From a virus, in IMG/VR virus record IMGVR_UViG_3300016457_001510, positions 1 through 40,267 of that record: DNA of 40,267 bases; one strand, 5' to 3'. Under the pieces are notes generated by a model, which did not search any database, was not told the origin of the DNA, and worked only from the letters and a program-made list of their open reading frames with translations. Shown here in pieces: positions 15,800 to 24,108 of this stretch (position 1 is its first letter; every line of letters begins with the position of its first letter). The translations under genes and the position numbers were made by a program.

Positions 15800-18079
15800 T
15801 CACATCACCGCGATCTTAACCAGAACGTCAGTGTACGACTGGTTTGGGATACTAATGTTAGGAACAACGCTAGAAGGCCAAGCTATAGCATATTCATCAG
15901 TTGTCGAGGCATGTGGAGCAGAAACTACAGTAGACAGCACTCGCGTTTGCCCCGGCGCTGATTTCGCCAAGGCAAACTTTGCCGCAGCCCTATTGGCTGA
16001 CGCGCCTCCAAATGTAGCCTCAAAGAACCCACGGGCTGATACAAACGGGAGATCAACCGGCGTTGGACCTATATCCATCGTGAAGATGAATTCACCGGTT
16101 ACGACACCCAGAGTTGTCCCGAGAGCAGCACCACCTTTAGGCCACTTGTTCCCCGGACCAAACCGAGTTTGACAGGATGATCCAAGGTTATAAGCGACAC
16201 TGCCCACAGACACGACCTCACAATCATCAATGTCAATGCGCGGAGTGTTTCCCGTGCCATAAATGGCGTAGTCTGTTGGGCAGTTGATCTTGCTCTGACG
16301 CATGGCCATTGCAACGCGACCCAGAAAGATTTGCTGTGGCAATGTTACTGCCGTATTGATGATCGTCACTTCTGGCCCAGACTGATCCTCCCCTTGGAAG
16401 TAACATGAAACATCATCCAAGATAAGACGTTTGACAGAGTTGCGTACGCGGACGATAGGTGGATTCGCCCCTGTCCAACGAACGCGCCGCATGTATGAAG
16501 GGTTTAGGCTCTCGCTGAGTGTTCCACCGTTGTTGAAATAGAACCGCTCTACACCGGAACCACCAACAACTGTGATGTCCTCATAGCGACCACCTGGGTT
16601 TTCAGCGAGCAGAATGACACGGTTATCAGGCGAAATTGTTGCGAGCGGCATGTAGAATTTCATGCCCTCTACTACCATCTTGCCGTTACGATCCCACAAC
16701 CCACGGGAGCCAACGCCAAGTGCATATCTGCACTCGTGCCCCCGAACAGTAGCCCGTGCAGCTTGAGAGTTCCCCACATCGACCTCACAACCAGACGTGA
16801 CGCAGTTAATGAGTTCGGCACTAACATCTGCGAGCGTATCGGCTACTTCATGCTCACCCCAGAATCCAGCCGACAGTTCACCGAATGCAATCAAATGATC
16901 GCCCTCTACTAAAGAGCTATCATCAGTGATGGTAAGTGTTGGTCCGGCGCGGGTGTAATCGGTAAACTCAACTGCTTCGGTATTTTCCCGCCACCGCATT
17001 ACCTTTTCCACCAGAAAATTATCGTCCGAGTTGACGCGTAGGGTGTACTCTGTTGTTCCTTCCACCCATGCAATATCATCGGCATTTTCTGCCGTGCAGC
17101 CAATGAATTTTGTACCGGGCGCGTTATCCCAACCAAAGGCATCACCGCGCCCACCCTGAACACGAATGTCAACGAACCGCGTACCGATAGCATTCCCGCC
17201 AGCTATACAAACTGCCTTGGCTGTGCCGCCACCCGGCCACACACGCTGCCCCCCAATTCGCCCACATCTACGGACTACCGTGGTGAATAGAGCTGGCTTA
17301 TAGGTTCCATAGTTATTCGCGGCTGGTCCCGTTACGACAAGAGTGCTGTGAGATCCGCCTATTAGCGTACCAACAGAAACCTTATTGTTGCGACCGCCGC
17401 TGAGTAGAAACGCCCCCTCAACAGACGCGCCGGACATATCAACTTTGTCAGGCAAGCTAAAAAAACAGTTGTCGCAATCGTAGGCGCGGAAAAAGCCGCC
17501 TCGGTTGCTATTATCTGGATTTCCCAGCGGCTTGATATGAGATCGACCAAAAACAATGGCAACATTGGACAGGTCTCTAACATGGACAAGACCTTCAAAA
17601 TCTACATCGAACACTTCCTCAACCAACACTACGCCACCGCCCTCTGCTGAAAGAGCTTCCGCAGCCTCGATAATAGCGGCGGCATCTAGCGACACGCCTA
17701 CAATGTTCGCCACGCCTCGCAGGGGCACATTGTTCATAATAGTATGGGGGCTTACGCTATTTTCAAAATACCGGAAAAGCTCTTTCCTCGTAGCAAACAA
17801 TGATCCAACACCCATAGATACAATGTTCGCACTAAGATCTTCTAGGCTGTCAAAATCCCCCCCACGAACCCGCTTTAACTCAATCCCGCCGGACGTTGCC
17901 AAATCGCCATCGGACGAAACCCGCTTGAACGTCTCCAACGTGTCCGCGCGGTGAACATATCGCCCGACGGCTAGGTCACCATCGGCAAGCGCGTCGATCG
18001 CGTCAAACCCCTCGACGGTCAGCTGAACAGGCCCGACGTTTTTTGTGTCAATAGGAAATCCATTGATTTGGTCGCTCAT
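15800..18079 (-). CDS. Tailspike-like beta-helix protein
   Basis: A 759-aa protein, most likely a receptor-binding tailspike, perhaps with polysaccharide-degrading activity. The start at 18079 overlaps the preceding small gene by 4 bp (ATGA) and gives MSDQINGFPID. Residues 1-80 form an attachment region (DGDLAVGRYVHRADTLETFK). Residues about 125-600 show the short alternating strands and stacked Asn/Gly/Val pattern of a right-handed parallel beta-helix (for example DAAAIIEAAEALSAEGGGVV, the usual entry to pectate-lyase-like spikes). The C-terminal 150 residues may form a separate beta domain. The DNA is clearly more AT-rich and differs in codon use from the tail genes around it, implying recent horizontal exchange of the host-range gene. 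No catalytic residues can be assigned by eye. Confidence 0.72.
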   Translation of the reverse strand: MSDQINGFPIDTKNVGPVQLTVEGFDAIDALADGDLAVGRYVHRADTLETFKRVSSDGDLATSGGIELKRVRGGDFDSLEDLSANIVSMGVGSLFATRKELFRYFENSVSPHTIMNNVPLRGVANIVGVSLDAAAIIEAAEALSAEGGGVVLVEEVFDVDFEGLVHVRDLSNVAIVFGRSHIKPLGNPDNSNRGGFFRAYDCDNCFFSLPDKVDMSGASVEGAFLLSGGRNNKVSVGTLIGGSHSTLVVTGPAANNYGTYKPALFTTVVRRCGRIGGQRVWPGGGTAKAVCIAGGNAIGTRFVDIRVQGGRGDAFGWDNAPGTKFIGCTAENADDIAWVEGTTEYTLRVNSDDNFLVEKVMRWRENTEAVEFTDYTRAGPTLTITDDSSLVEGDHLIAFGELSAGFWGEHEVADTLADVSAELINCVTSGCEVDVGNSQAARATVRGHECRYALGVGSRGLWDRNGKMVVEGMKFYMPLATISPDNRVILLAENPGGRYEDITVVGGSGVERFYFNNGGTLSESLNPSYMRRVRWTGANPPIVRVRNSVKRLILDDVSCYFQGEDQSGPEVTIINTAVTLPQQIFLGRVAMAMRQSKINCPTDYAIYGTGNTPRIDIDDCEVVSVGSVAYNLGSSCQTRFGPGNKWPKGGAALGTTLGVVTGEFIFTMDIGPTPVDLPFVSARGFFEATFGGASANRAAAKFALAKSAPGQTRVLSTVVSAPHASTTDEYAIAWPSSVVPNISIPNQSYTDVLVKIAVM

Positions 18080-18267
18080 TTGTTCACATCCCACGGTGAT
18101 TTATATTCGTATACGTATGCCCAGCCCGCGTCGTCGACGAAAACCTGCCCCACGTCATTCACCAGAACGACCGCGCGGGCGTATCCCATAAACGTCGGCA
18201 GCTCGCGGCGGGCTGCGTCGCCATCGCGTGATCCGGTGCCGACAATACCAGCTCGAACGACTGCCAT
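18076..18267 (-). CDS. Small conserved-type phage protein, unknown function
   Basis: A 63-aa protein between gene Z-like and the tailspike. It reads MAVVRAGIVGTGSRDGDAAR, then ARAVVLVNDVGQVFVDDAGW, and ends AYVYEYKSPWDVNK. No signal or membrane helix. It starts 3 bp after the Z-like stop and overlaps the tailspike by 4 bp, so it is certainly in the operon. Codon use is of the phage core, not of the tailspike. It may be a head-tail joining or tailspike adaptor protein, but I do not recognise it. Confidence 0.6.
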   Translation of the reverse strand: MAVVRAGIVGTGSRDGDAARRELPTFMGYARAVVLVNDVGQVFVDDAGWAYVYEYKSPWDVNK

Positions 18268-18270
18268 CCG

Positions 18271-18819
18271 TCACCCTCCGACGTTGTAGATCGTCCGCGC
18301 GCGAACCTCGGCGCGAAACGTGGTGAAGAAATACTCGGCTATTTCGGGATAAACCTCTCGTTCGAGGATCTCGTCGACGTCGTCCTGAACCTCGACCGAA
18401 ACCGCCCCTATCGGCAGCCGTCCCTTGCCCATGCGCACGAACGGCATTGTTGCTCCATTCGCACCCGTACCGATAAATGCCCCGGAAACCGTTCGACCTG
18501 CGATCGTGACACCTGTCGCCGATTTCGTCATACGACCCTTAAAATATCGCAGTGGCATGTCATTCTCGCCGATCCATAGCCGTGCGCCGCCGATCAGATC
18601 ACCGTGCGGTTTCTGCCGCGTCAGGCGCAGTCGGGCCTTCAAGACGGCTGCACTGCGCAATTCCAATCCCTCACGGATCGCTTTGCGCGCCATAGTGCGC
18701 ATGCGCGATGCCGTCCGGCCCAGAGCCCGGTTATATGCCTTGCGCAAATCTTCGTCGCTGGCCTCAAATTCGTCGGCGATCGCGCGTAGCTTTTTGTCGT
18801 CGATCGAAAGATCCAGCAT
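18271..18819 (-). CDS. Z: Minor tail protein Z-like (lambda gpZ family)
   Basis: A 182-aa protein of the prophage minor tail protein Z type, needed at the head-proximal end of the tail. An Arg-rich amphipathic N-terminal half (AYNRALGRTASRMRTMARKA, residues 28-47, then IREGLELRSAAVLKARLRL) is followed by LIGGARLWIGENDMPLRYFK, the usual 'G.i.vg...i.l..F..R' block, and a GANGATMPFVRMGKGRLPI segment. It lies between the attachment protein and the tail genes, as in lambda. Confidence 0.8.
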   Translation of the reverse strand: MLDLSIDDKKLRAIADEFEASDEDLRKAYNRALGRTASRMRTMARKAIREGLELRSAAVLKARLRLTRQKPHGDLIGGARLWIGENDMPLRYFKGRMTKSATGVTIAGRTVSGAFIGTGANGATMPFVRMGKGRLPIGAVSVEVQDDVDEILEREVYPEIAEYFFTTFRAEVRARTIYNVGG

Positions 18820-18820
18820 G

Positions 18821-19144
18821 TTATGCGTCCGGCGGGGGCGACGCGAGTTTCAGGACGGCGACGCCGGTCCCGTCGCTCTGCGGCGCGGTCAAAATATCGT
18901 ATTCCTTTCCGTCGATCACGGCGACGTCGCCCCGCTTCACGCCCTGCACATCGGTCTCTTTGCAGGTAAATCGCGGGTCAGAAATATCCATCTGATATTC
19001 GCCTAGCTGGGCGTTCAAATACGGGTCGTCGTAAATGCCCGCTATCGTGAGAACCTGACCGGCTGCCGTCGTGATCTCCGCCGTGTCGGCGAATTCAGTC
19101 ACGACGAAAAATTCCGTCAGATCCTCCCAATCAGGCGCGGGCAT
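18821..19144 (-). CDS. Head-tail attachment protein (lambda FII-like)
   Basis: A 107-aa protein resembling the phage head-tail attachment family (lambda gpFII). The N-terminus MPAPDWEDLTEFFVVTEFAD and the central strand pair with DPYLNAQLGEYQMDISDPRF, then KRGDVAVIDGKEYDILTAPQ and a terminal strand GTGVAVLKL, follow the family's beta layout. It sits upstream of Z-like in lambda order, with a single base between them. Confidence 0.8.
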   Translation of the reverse strand: MPAPDWEDLTEFFVVTEFADTAEITTAAGQVLTIAGIYDDPYLNAQLGEYQMDISDPRFTCKETDVQGVKRGDVAVIDGKEYDILTAPQSDGTGVAVLKLASPPPDA

Positions 19145-19162
19145 TATGTTCTCTCCCCTCGA

Positions 19163-19510
19163 TCAGCCGAGGTATTGCTGCGGGCCGCAGACGGTCACGG
19201 CGGCATAAACAGCCGTCGCGGTGCCGAGTGTGGTTTTCACACGGGCGAATTTCTTCATGCCAGACATATCAACGGCCTTGACCTGATAGGACGCCGCAGC
19301 GTTGCTGACCTGGTCAAACGACACTTTGTCGAATGCCTCATAGGTCACATCATCGTCGCTGTGCTCGATCTCGAAATCGACCGTACCGTTCGCGCTCGCG
19401 TCAATGATAATCCGGCCCCATCCGTCGAATTCGCCGACGTCGACGCCATCGCTTTCGGCAGACGCCGAAATAAGGGCTGCGCCCATAATGCTTGCAAATG
19501 CAGCTTTCAT
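19163..19510 (-). CDS. Probable virion structural protein, unknown family
   Basis: A 115-aa protein; the ATG at 19510 overlaps the end of the upstream gene closely and is preferred over one ten codons earlier. After an alanine-rich start (MKAAFASIMGAALISASAES) it is beta-rich: GVDVGEFDGWGRIIIDA, TVDFEIEHSDDDVTYE, YQVKAVDMSG and AVYAAVTVCG. The pattern resembles small head or tail surface proteins with a jelly-roll or Ig-like fold. The alanine-rich beginning could be mistaken for a signal peptide, but its context among head genes argues against export. I cannot name the family. Confidence 0.6.
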   Translation of the reverse strand: MKAAFASIMGAALISASAESDGVDVGEFDGWGRIIIDASANGTVDFEIEHSDDDVTYEAFDKVSFDQVSNAAASYQVKAVDMSGMKKFARVKTTLGTATAVYAAVTVCGPQQYLG

Positions 19511-19511
19511 C

Positions 19512-19853
19512 TCATTCACCACCTTTCTCGTCGGCGGCATCGCCTTCCTCGGCGGCCTGAATGGCCTCGATCAGCTGCGCCTTGTTCATGCTTGCCACCC
19601 CGTCGATTTCATACTGGGCGGCGATTTCTTTCAGCTCGGGAACCGTGTGGTCATCAAGCGGTGCATCCTCTACATCTTCGCCATCGAAAGTGCCGGCAAT
19701 CGGCGCGATGATCGTGTCATGCAGATTGGCCTTGCCGCGTTGTAAAAGGTTTGTTGCCAACTTCTCATCGACAGTCACAACAGACCCGCGCGTCTTGATC
19801 TTGCCACCGATCACGACGGCAGAGGTCAATTTGATTTCGATTTTCTTAGCCAT
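19512..19853 (-). CDS. Head-tail/DNA packaging protein (lambda FI-like position) with HeH-type helix pair
   Basis: A 113-aa protein directly after the major capsid gene. The N-terminal half (IKLTSAVVIGGKIKTRGSVV then TVDEKLATNLLQRGKA) is the common 'membrane-free' beta module that recurs in phage head-tail proteins. The C-terminal part HTVPELKEIAAQYEIDGVAS then MNKAQLIEAI is a helix-extension-helix (HeH/SAP/LEM-like) DNA-binding pair. It ends in an acidic tail EEGDAADEKGGE. In lambda the gene at this position is FI, which helps terminase find the prohead; that role here is inferred from order. Confidence 0.7.
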   Translation of the reverse strand: MAKKIEIKLTSAVVIGGKIKTRGSVVTVDEKLATNLLQRGKANLHDTIIAPIAGTFDGEDVEDAPLDDHTVPELKEIAAQYEIDGVASMNKAQLIEAIQAAEEGDAADEKGGE

Positions 19854-19882
19854 TTCCGGCCCTCCGATTGTCAGGTTAGATT

Positions 19883-19904
19883 AGGCGGGCGACAGCACCC
19901 GCCT
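19883..19904 (-). terminator. GC hairpin after the major capsid gene
   Basis: AGGCGGG, an eight-base loop, CCCGCCT: a perfect 7-bp stem nine bases after the capsid stop, in the only gap between capsid and the downstream head genes. It is followed by AATCTAACC rather than a T-run, so it is more likely an attenuator or 3'-end stabiliser than a full terminator. Confidence 0.5.
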
Positions 19905-19912
19905 TGTGTATC

Positions 19913-21922
19913 TTAGCGACCGATACAGAAGCTCTCTTTGCGGCGCAGAACAGTGTCGACATCCTGCATGGCGATAATCCGCAGACGACCTTTTTTCGAG
20001 TTCGAATAAGGATCGATGGTCAGGTCAAGGCCACCCCACATGCCAATGATCGCGTCCACGAAGTTCCCAAAAATCAGGTCTGGCCGCAGGATCTGGTTCG
20101 TCACCCCAGTGCCATATCCGTTCACCGTGTTGCCCGGCTCCCAGACAGTCGCGCCAGACGTGCCCACGAATTTTTCGGTCGTCTTGAAATGGCCGCGCAT
20201 GCCGGTATGCATGATGTAGGCCATGCCATTGACATCGGCGTTATCAGCTGCGATTTCGCTCTCCATTTCCACAACTTCGGCATAAGTCGGCTTGCCTGCG
20301 GTCGTGAAATCAACGGCGTTGATGCCGTCATAATTCACAACACCGCGGGGCTGGTGCTCGGTGCCGGTGCCGTAGAAAAACGCTTTGTCGATCGTCAAGC
20401 CCAGGGCAGCGGCGAGATCCGCGCGCACCAGCGCCTCGACGTCAATGCTGGATTGCATCAACAGCTTGCGGGTGATCTCGGAGAAACCGGCGACCGTCTT
20501 CGGCGACATACCGAGTTGATCGAGTTCAAGGCCGGTTTCGGTCGCGTCGTCGTCCTCGCCCATCCAGTATCCGGTTGCGCCGGACGCCTGGCCGGGAACG
20601 GTGATCGAACCGACGAGACCGCCCATGACGCGGCCCAACTGCATCGCCAGAGTGCGGTTGCGCAGAAGGTCGATAAACGAGCTGGTCATGAGCGTGTTAT
20701 CGACAGCATAACCGCCGGTATCGCCCGCAACTTCGCCGCCGGTCGATGTGTTCAGAGCGCGGCGCAGAACGTCGGACGGAACGAGCAAGCCCTGCGGCTC
20801 ACGACCGGAACGCTCGGAAGCGGCGCGGGAAACCTCGAATTCGAAACCTGCGGCATCTTGCGCAGAACGGTCGTGAGGCATTGCCAGCGCTCGCAGCGCA
20901 CGGGTGAACGAGAACGCGCGAACCTCATGGTCAGACATGCCAAGATCGTTCTCGGTGCCCTGGTCGTTCAGCGGCGTTTGTTCGCGCTGCGTCTGGCGTT
21001 CGAGGATCGCGGTCTGCAGTTGTTCGGGGGATTGCCCTTCACGGATCGCGGTCATTGCCAGATCGCGAGCATTGAAGGCGTCACCGATCTCGATCAGGCG
21101 CGCATTACGCTCACGAACAGCACGCTCGCCTTGCTGCAAGGCGGAGCGCACATCTGCGCCAGCCTCTTCGAGCATTTCAACGACTTCGACAATCTTGCCG
21201 TTTTCATCAACTTTCGCGCGCACAAGATTGCCGTGCGCGTCACGGGTCACAATAGTTTTCATGTCAATACTCTCTTTTTGACGTGTTTCGGTTTGTGCGG
21301 GTGTCTTCTGTCTTCCGTCGCTTTCCATGCTGCGCCCGACGCCGACCGTCGGATCGGCAGGCACGCTCACAATCGAAATTTCGTAAGGCTCCCAATCGGT
21401 GACGCGCACGAGATCAGACTTTCCTTTACGGATCTCGACTTCCACCTTGTGAACGGCGTAGCCAAATGAGACATGCTTTCGGATGCCATCAACCACGTCC
21501 TGAAAAATTTCGTCGGCCCGCGCACTTTTCCCAAAGCGCACTTTCGCCCGGCCCCGCCGGTCTTTTCCGATTTCAATTTCCTCGATGACGCCAACCTGAT
21601 CGTCCCAATCGTGATTGATGAGAAGAGCGGCACCACCTTCCAATCGGTCGAGGCGGATCGCCCCCTCCGAATGGTCGAGCACTTCCTCGCCGAACCAACG
21701 CTCGACGGGTGTTTCAGAGGAAAATGCCACCCAAACAGTGCGCGCATCGATATCGATCTCACGCACTTCAGCTTGACGAAACACCATTCCACGCTGCGAC
21801 CCATCGCCCGTATTGATTTGCTCAGGAGTGATGGATCGGACTAGATATTTGCCGACGACACCGCTCGCGCTGTTGTCCTTGCTGGGCTGATCACGTTCAT
21901 GTTTTTGGGTTAGAAATTTCAT
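19913..21922 (-). CDS. Fused prohead protease and HK97-fold major capsid protein
   Basis: A 669-aa fusion. Residues about 20-200 are an HK97-type (U35) prohead protease: LLINHDWDDQVGVIEEI, HVSFGYAVHKVEVEI and YEISIVSVPADPTVGVGR, the last two being the core of that family. Residues 221-340 form a helical delta/scaffold-like region (VEMLEEAGADVRSALQQGER). Residues about 370-669 are the HK97-fold capsid: STGGEVAGDTGGYAVDN, LRNRTLAMQLGRVM, AFFYGTGTEHQPRGVVN and RLRIIAMQDVDTVLRRKESF. An internal ATG at codon 221 (21262) has AGAGAG seven bases upstream and could also give the capsid alone. Capsid cleavage by its own protease is expected. Hairpins flank the gene on both sides. Confidence 0.92.
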   Translation of the reverse strand: MKFLTQKHERDQPSKDNSASGVVGKYLVRSITPEQINTGDGSQRGMVFRQAEVREIDIDARTVWVAFSSETPVERWFGEEVLDHSEGAIRLDRLEGGAALLINHDWDDQVGVIEEIEIGKDRRGRAKVRFGKSARADEIFQDVVDGIRKHVSFGYAVHKVEVEIRKGKSDLVRVTDWEPYEISIVSVPADPTVGVGRSMESDGRQKTPAQTETRQKESIDMKTIVTRDAHGNLVRAKVDENGKIVEVVEMLEEAGADVRSALQQGERAVRERNARLIEIGDAFNARDLAMTAIREGQSPEQLQTAILERQTQREQTPLNDQGTENDLGMSDHEVRAFSFTRALRALAMPHDRSAQDAAGFEFEVSRAASERSGREPQGLLVPSDVLRRALNTSTGGEVAGDTGGYAVDNTLMTSSFIDLLRNRTLAMQLGRVMGGLVGSITVPGQASGATGYWMGEDDDATETGLELDQLGMSPKTVAGFSEITRKLLMQSSIDVEALVRADLAAALGLTIDKAFFYGTGTEHQPRGVVNYDGINAVDFTTAGKPTYAEVVEMESEIAADNADVNGMAYIMHTGMRGHFKTTEKFVGTSGATVWEPGNTVNGYGTGVTNQILRPDLIFGNFVDAIIGMWGGLDLTIDPYSNSKKGRLRIIAMQDVDTVLRRKESFCIGR

Positions 21923-21928
21923 AGCTTC

Positions 21929-21960
21929 CCCTGCGAATGTGTCACGATCACACCGCAGGG
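21929..21960 (-). other. Hairpin in the leader of the capsid gene
   Basis: Arms CCCTGCG and CGCAGGG enclose an inner TGTG/CACA stem with an eight-base loop, 7 to 38 bases ahead of the capsid start. The downstream arm ends next to the ribosome site (GGGGAAGC). It lies just after repeat copy 3. Likely an mRNA processing or stability element for the most abundant head protein (inferred). Confidence 0.5.
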
Positions 21961-21967
21961 ATGGGTT

Positions 21968-23566
21968 TCATTCCACTGGCGTTTTTGCCGCGTCGCCGTC
22001 CGCTTCATCAGGCGCAGCTTGGCCCGCGATTTTCATACCGAGCGCGATCTCGATATATTTGTCGTCGATTCCTGCATCGCGCATGGCTTGAATATCCCGT
22101 CCCACCTCGCGCCAAACCGTGTCTGGGTCGTGGCCTCGGTCGCGGATGATCTGAGACGGGCTGGTCAGAAAATTATTTTTCGCCGTCACGGCAGCCTTGA
22201 CGTCGGCGTTCGGGTCAATCCAATCCCAACGGCGAGGGACCCAGCTCACGGCGCGATATTTATCAATGCGCTCAGCCTTAAGCGGGCGTCCCTTCACTGT
22301 GATTTTTCCGCGTAAAAGCGCATTGATAAGCCACCGATCAAACACAATCTCGATCAGATCTTCGATCAGCCATTCCTGAAGCTCTTTCCAGTGTTCACGT
22401 TCATCAAGCGTGCCCTGCCGGATCGACGAGAAATTCACATTTTCGAGGTCGTTCGCGAAATTGTTGTAGGCGACGCCTAGGCCTGTTGCTGCCCCGCGCA
22501 GCATGCCTTTCGAGAACGACGCGAATTCTCCGTTCGGATATGTCGGATCGTTGGTGACCGCTTCAACGCCCTCCGGCAGTTCCTGCCACATACCCGGCTC
22601 GACGTGCAATTCAAGGTCGAATTCGTCCTCATCATCCTCTGGCCCATATCCATCGCGCCATTGGTAAAACCCGCCCTTGGCTGCGCTCGCTCGCGCGTTC
22701 ACAAGCGCGGCGCGCTCGAACCCACCGAGCATATTTAGACGCCAGAGCGCAGTTGCCGCCCATGGCAAGCCTCGTTTCTGTCCGGTCAGGTCATCGACAA
22801 AACCGTGAATTATCTGGTCTGCAGGTATCCGAACAAAGCCGCGCCCGCTGAACAGATAGGCGTCAGCCTCATCCTCAGGCTTTGTCGTAGTGAAGTGATA
22901 CGCAACAGGGCGACCCCAGCTGTTGAATTCGATCCCGTGCCGAATGAAATTCCCTCCACCACGTCCGTAGCTGTCGCGGTCATAGTCAACCGGTAGCCGC
23001 ATCGGGTCTAGAATTTGCAGCGCAAACCCCCATTCGCCCCCCGCTGATCCCTCGATCATACGCACGAAAAACTCGCCGTCCCGCGCAGAGCTGATCAGGA
23101 CCTGTTTCTGGATGCGGCGCCAAGACATACGCCCGCGCACGTCGGCTGTGCGCTTTCCGCTCCATTGTTTAAACGCTGACTCAATCGCATCGTTTGCCAG
23201 CTTATCAAGTCCGCCTCCTTCATCACGAGCCTGCGCCTGCATCTGCACACCACGAGGACCGACGACGTTCGTCGTACATTGGCGCAGAAACCCTTTCATG
23301 TAATCGTTGTTTGATGCCTGTTCGCGCGAACGGGCCACCAGTTGGCGAAGATTGCGACGCACGACATCGTCGGCGGTAAGTGGTTGTGTCGTCCACTCTG
23401 ACGTGAGGCGATCGGTTTTACCTGCATCAAAATTCCGGGCAGCGATGCGACCAAACTTCGCGGGCGTCCGGCGCTTCACATTCGGGACCGTGCTAGACAC
23501 CTCACGCAAGATAGGCTCCGATTTATTTACGACATCATTGCGCTTGTTTTTTCCAAATCCGAACAT
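21968..23566 (-). CDS. Portal protein (lambda gpB family)
   Basis: Forms the dodecameric portal through which DNA is packed. The 532-aa length equals lambda B (533 aa). Family blocks: TADDVVRRNLRQLVARSREQ then ASNNDYMKGFLRQCTTNVVG near the start, SARDGEFFVRMIEGSAGGEW near residue 160, HGFVDDLTGQKRGLPWAATA near 255, VNFSSIRQGTLDEREHWKEL near 395, and WVPRRWDWIDPNADVKAAVT near 456. The last six residues AKTPVE are encoded by repeat copy 3. It follows the W-like gene with one base between. Confidence 0.94.
   Translation of the reverse strand: MFGFGKNKRNDVVNKSEPILREVSSTVPNVKRRTPAKFGRIAARNFDAGKTDRLTSEWTTQPLTADDVVRRNLRQLVARSREQASNNDYMKGFLRQCTTNVVGPRGVQMQAQARDEGGGLDKLANDAIESAFKQWSGKRTADVRGRMSWRRIQKQVLISSARDGEFFVRMIEGSAGGEWGFALQILDPMRLPVDYDRDSYGRGGGNFIRHGIEFNSWGRPVAYHFTTTKPEDEADAYLFSGRGFVRIPADQIIHGFVDDLTGQKRGLPWAATALWRLNMLGGFERAALVNARASAAKGGFYQWRDGYGPEDDEDEFDLELHVEPGMWQELPEGVEAVTNDPTYPNGEFASFSKGMLRGAATGLGVAYNNFANDLENVNFSSIRQGTLDEREHWKELQEWLIEDLIEIVFDRWLINALLRGKITVKGRPLKAERIDKYRAVSWVPRRWDWIDPNADVKAAVTAKNNFLTSPSQIIRDRGHDPDTVWREVGRDIQAMRDAGIDDKYIEIALGMKIAGQAAPDEADGDAAKTPVE
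21973..21990 (-). repeat. 18-bp dispersed motif, copy 3 (end of portal, before capsid)
   Basis: Minus strand CGGCAAAAACGCCAGTGG, forming the last codons of the portal gene (A-K-T-P-V then E-stop) and lying 50 bp before the protease-capsid start. It is identical including flanks to copy 1. Confidence 0.85.
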
Positions 23567-23567
23567 G

Positions 23568-24104
23568 TCAGAACCTCGTCAGAATACGACGACCGAGAAG
23601 CGAGTTTCCCCGAGCTTTCGTAGCGCTTAGTTTGCGGGCTTCTGCACGATATTTCTCACGCAAGGCGATAAGGTCATTAATCGGTGTACGCTGCAGCTCT
23701 CGGTTGTTGATCCGATAGCGCTCCTGATCCTTCGAGGCACGGCCCTCGATCACAGCCTCGATCGATTCGAGCACTTTTTCGACGTGCCCACGACCGTCAT
23801 AGCCCGCGCCCTGCGCCGAGATATCTGGAAGAATCTCGATCGTGCCGTCATCGACCTCGATCACATCGACACCATCGGTCGCGCGCAGGCTGAACCAATA
23901 GGAACCCGACGACCATGTCGCTGTGACTGCAGCTGTGGCGCTGATCATGTGCGCCGTGCCGTTGTCAGTCGACAACAAATCAATGGATGTAGGTCCGCGC
24001 AGGATCAAAGACAGCATCCATTCGGGCGCAGCGTATGCAGTCAGTGAAACCGGGATTTCGAGCGTAATGCCCGCGACGATTTTTTTAGGGATATATCCGC
24101 TCAC
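23568..24104 (-). CDS. Head-tail joining protein (gpW-like C-terminus with added beta domain)
   Basis: A 178-aa protein between terminase and portal, where lambda carries gene W. I chose the GTG at 24104 because GGTGAGG lies just upstream, it follows the terminase stop by four bases, and homologous phage proteins begin with a similar GYIP segment; the open frame extends 33 codons further into terminase. Residues 1-100 form a beta domain (IVAGITLEIPVSLTAY, WMLSLILRGPTSIDLLS, SSGSYWFSLRATDGVDVIEV). The C-terminus (RYRINNRELQRTPINDLIAL then REKYRAEARK) resembles gpW-type joining proteins. Function is assigned from position and this tail. Confidence 0.7.
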   Translation of the reverse strand: MSGYIPKKIVAGITLEIPVSLTAYAAPEWMLSLILRGPTSIDLLSTDNGTAHMISATAAVTATWSSGSYWFSLRATDGVDVIEVDDGTIEILPDISAQGAGYDGRGHVEKVLESIEAVIEGRASKDQERYRINNRELQRTPINDLIALREKYRAEARKLSATKARGNSLLGRRILTRF

Positions 24105-24108
24105 GGCC

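Noticed and set aside
19904-21469. Long open frame of 521 codons on the plus strand
   Set aside because: It lies fully antisense to the well-identified protease-capsid gene and has no recognisable protein pattern; a high-GC shadow frame.
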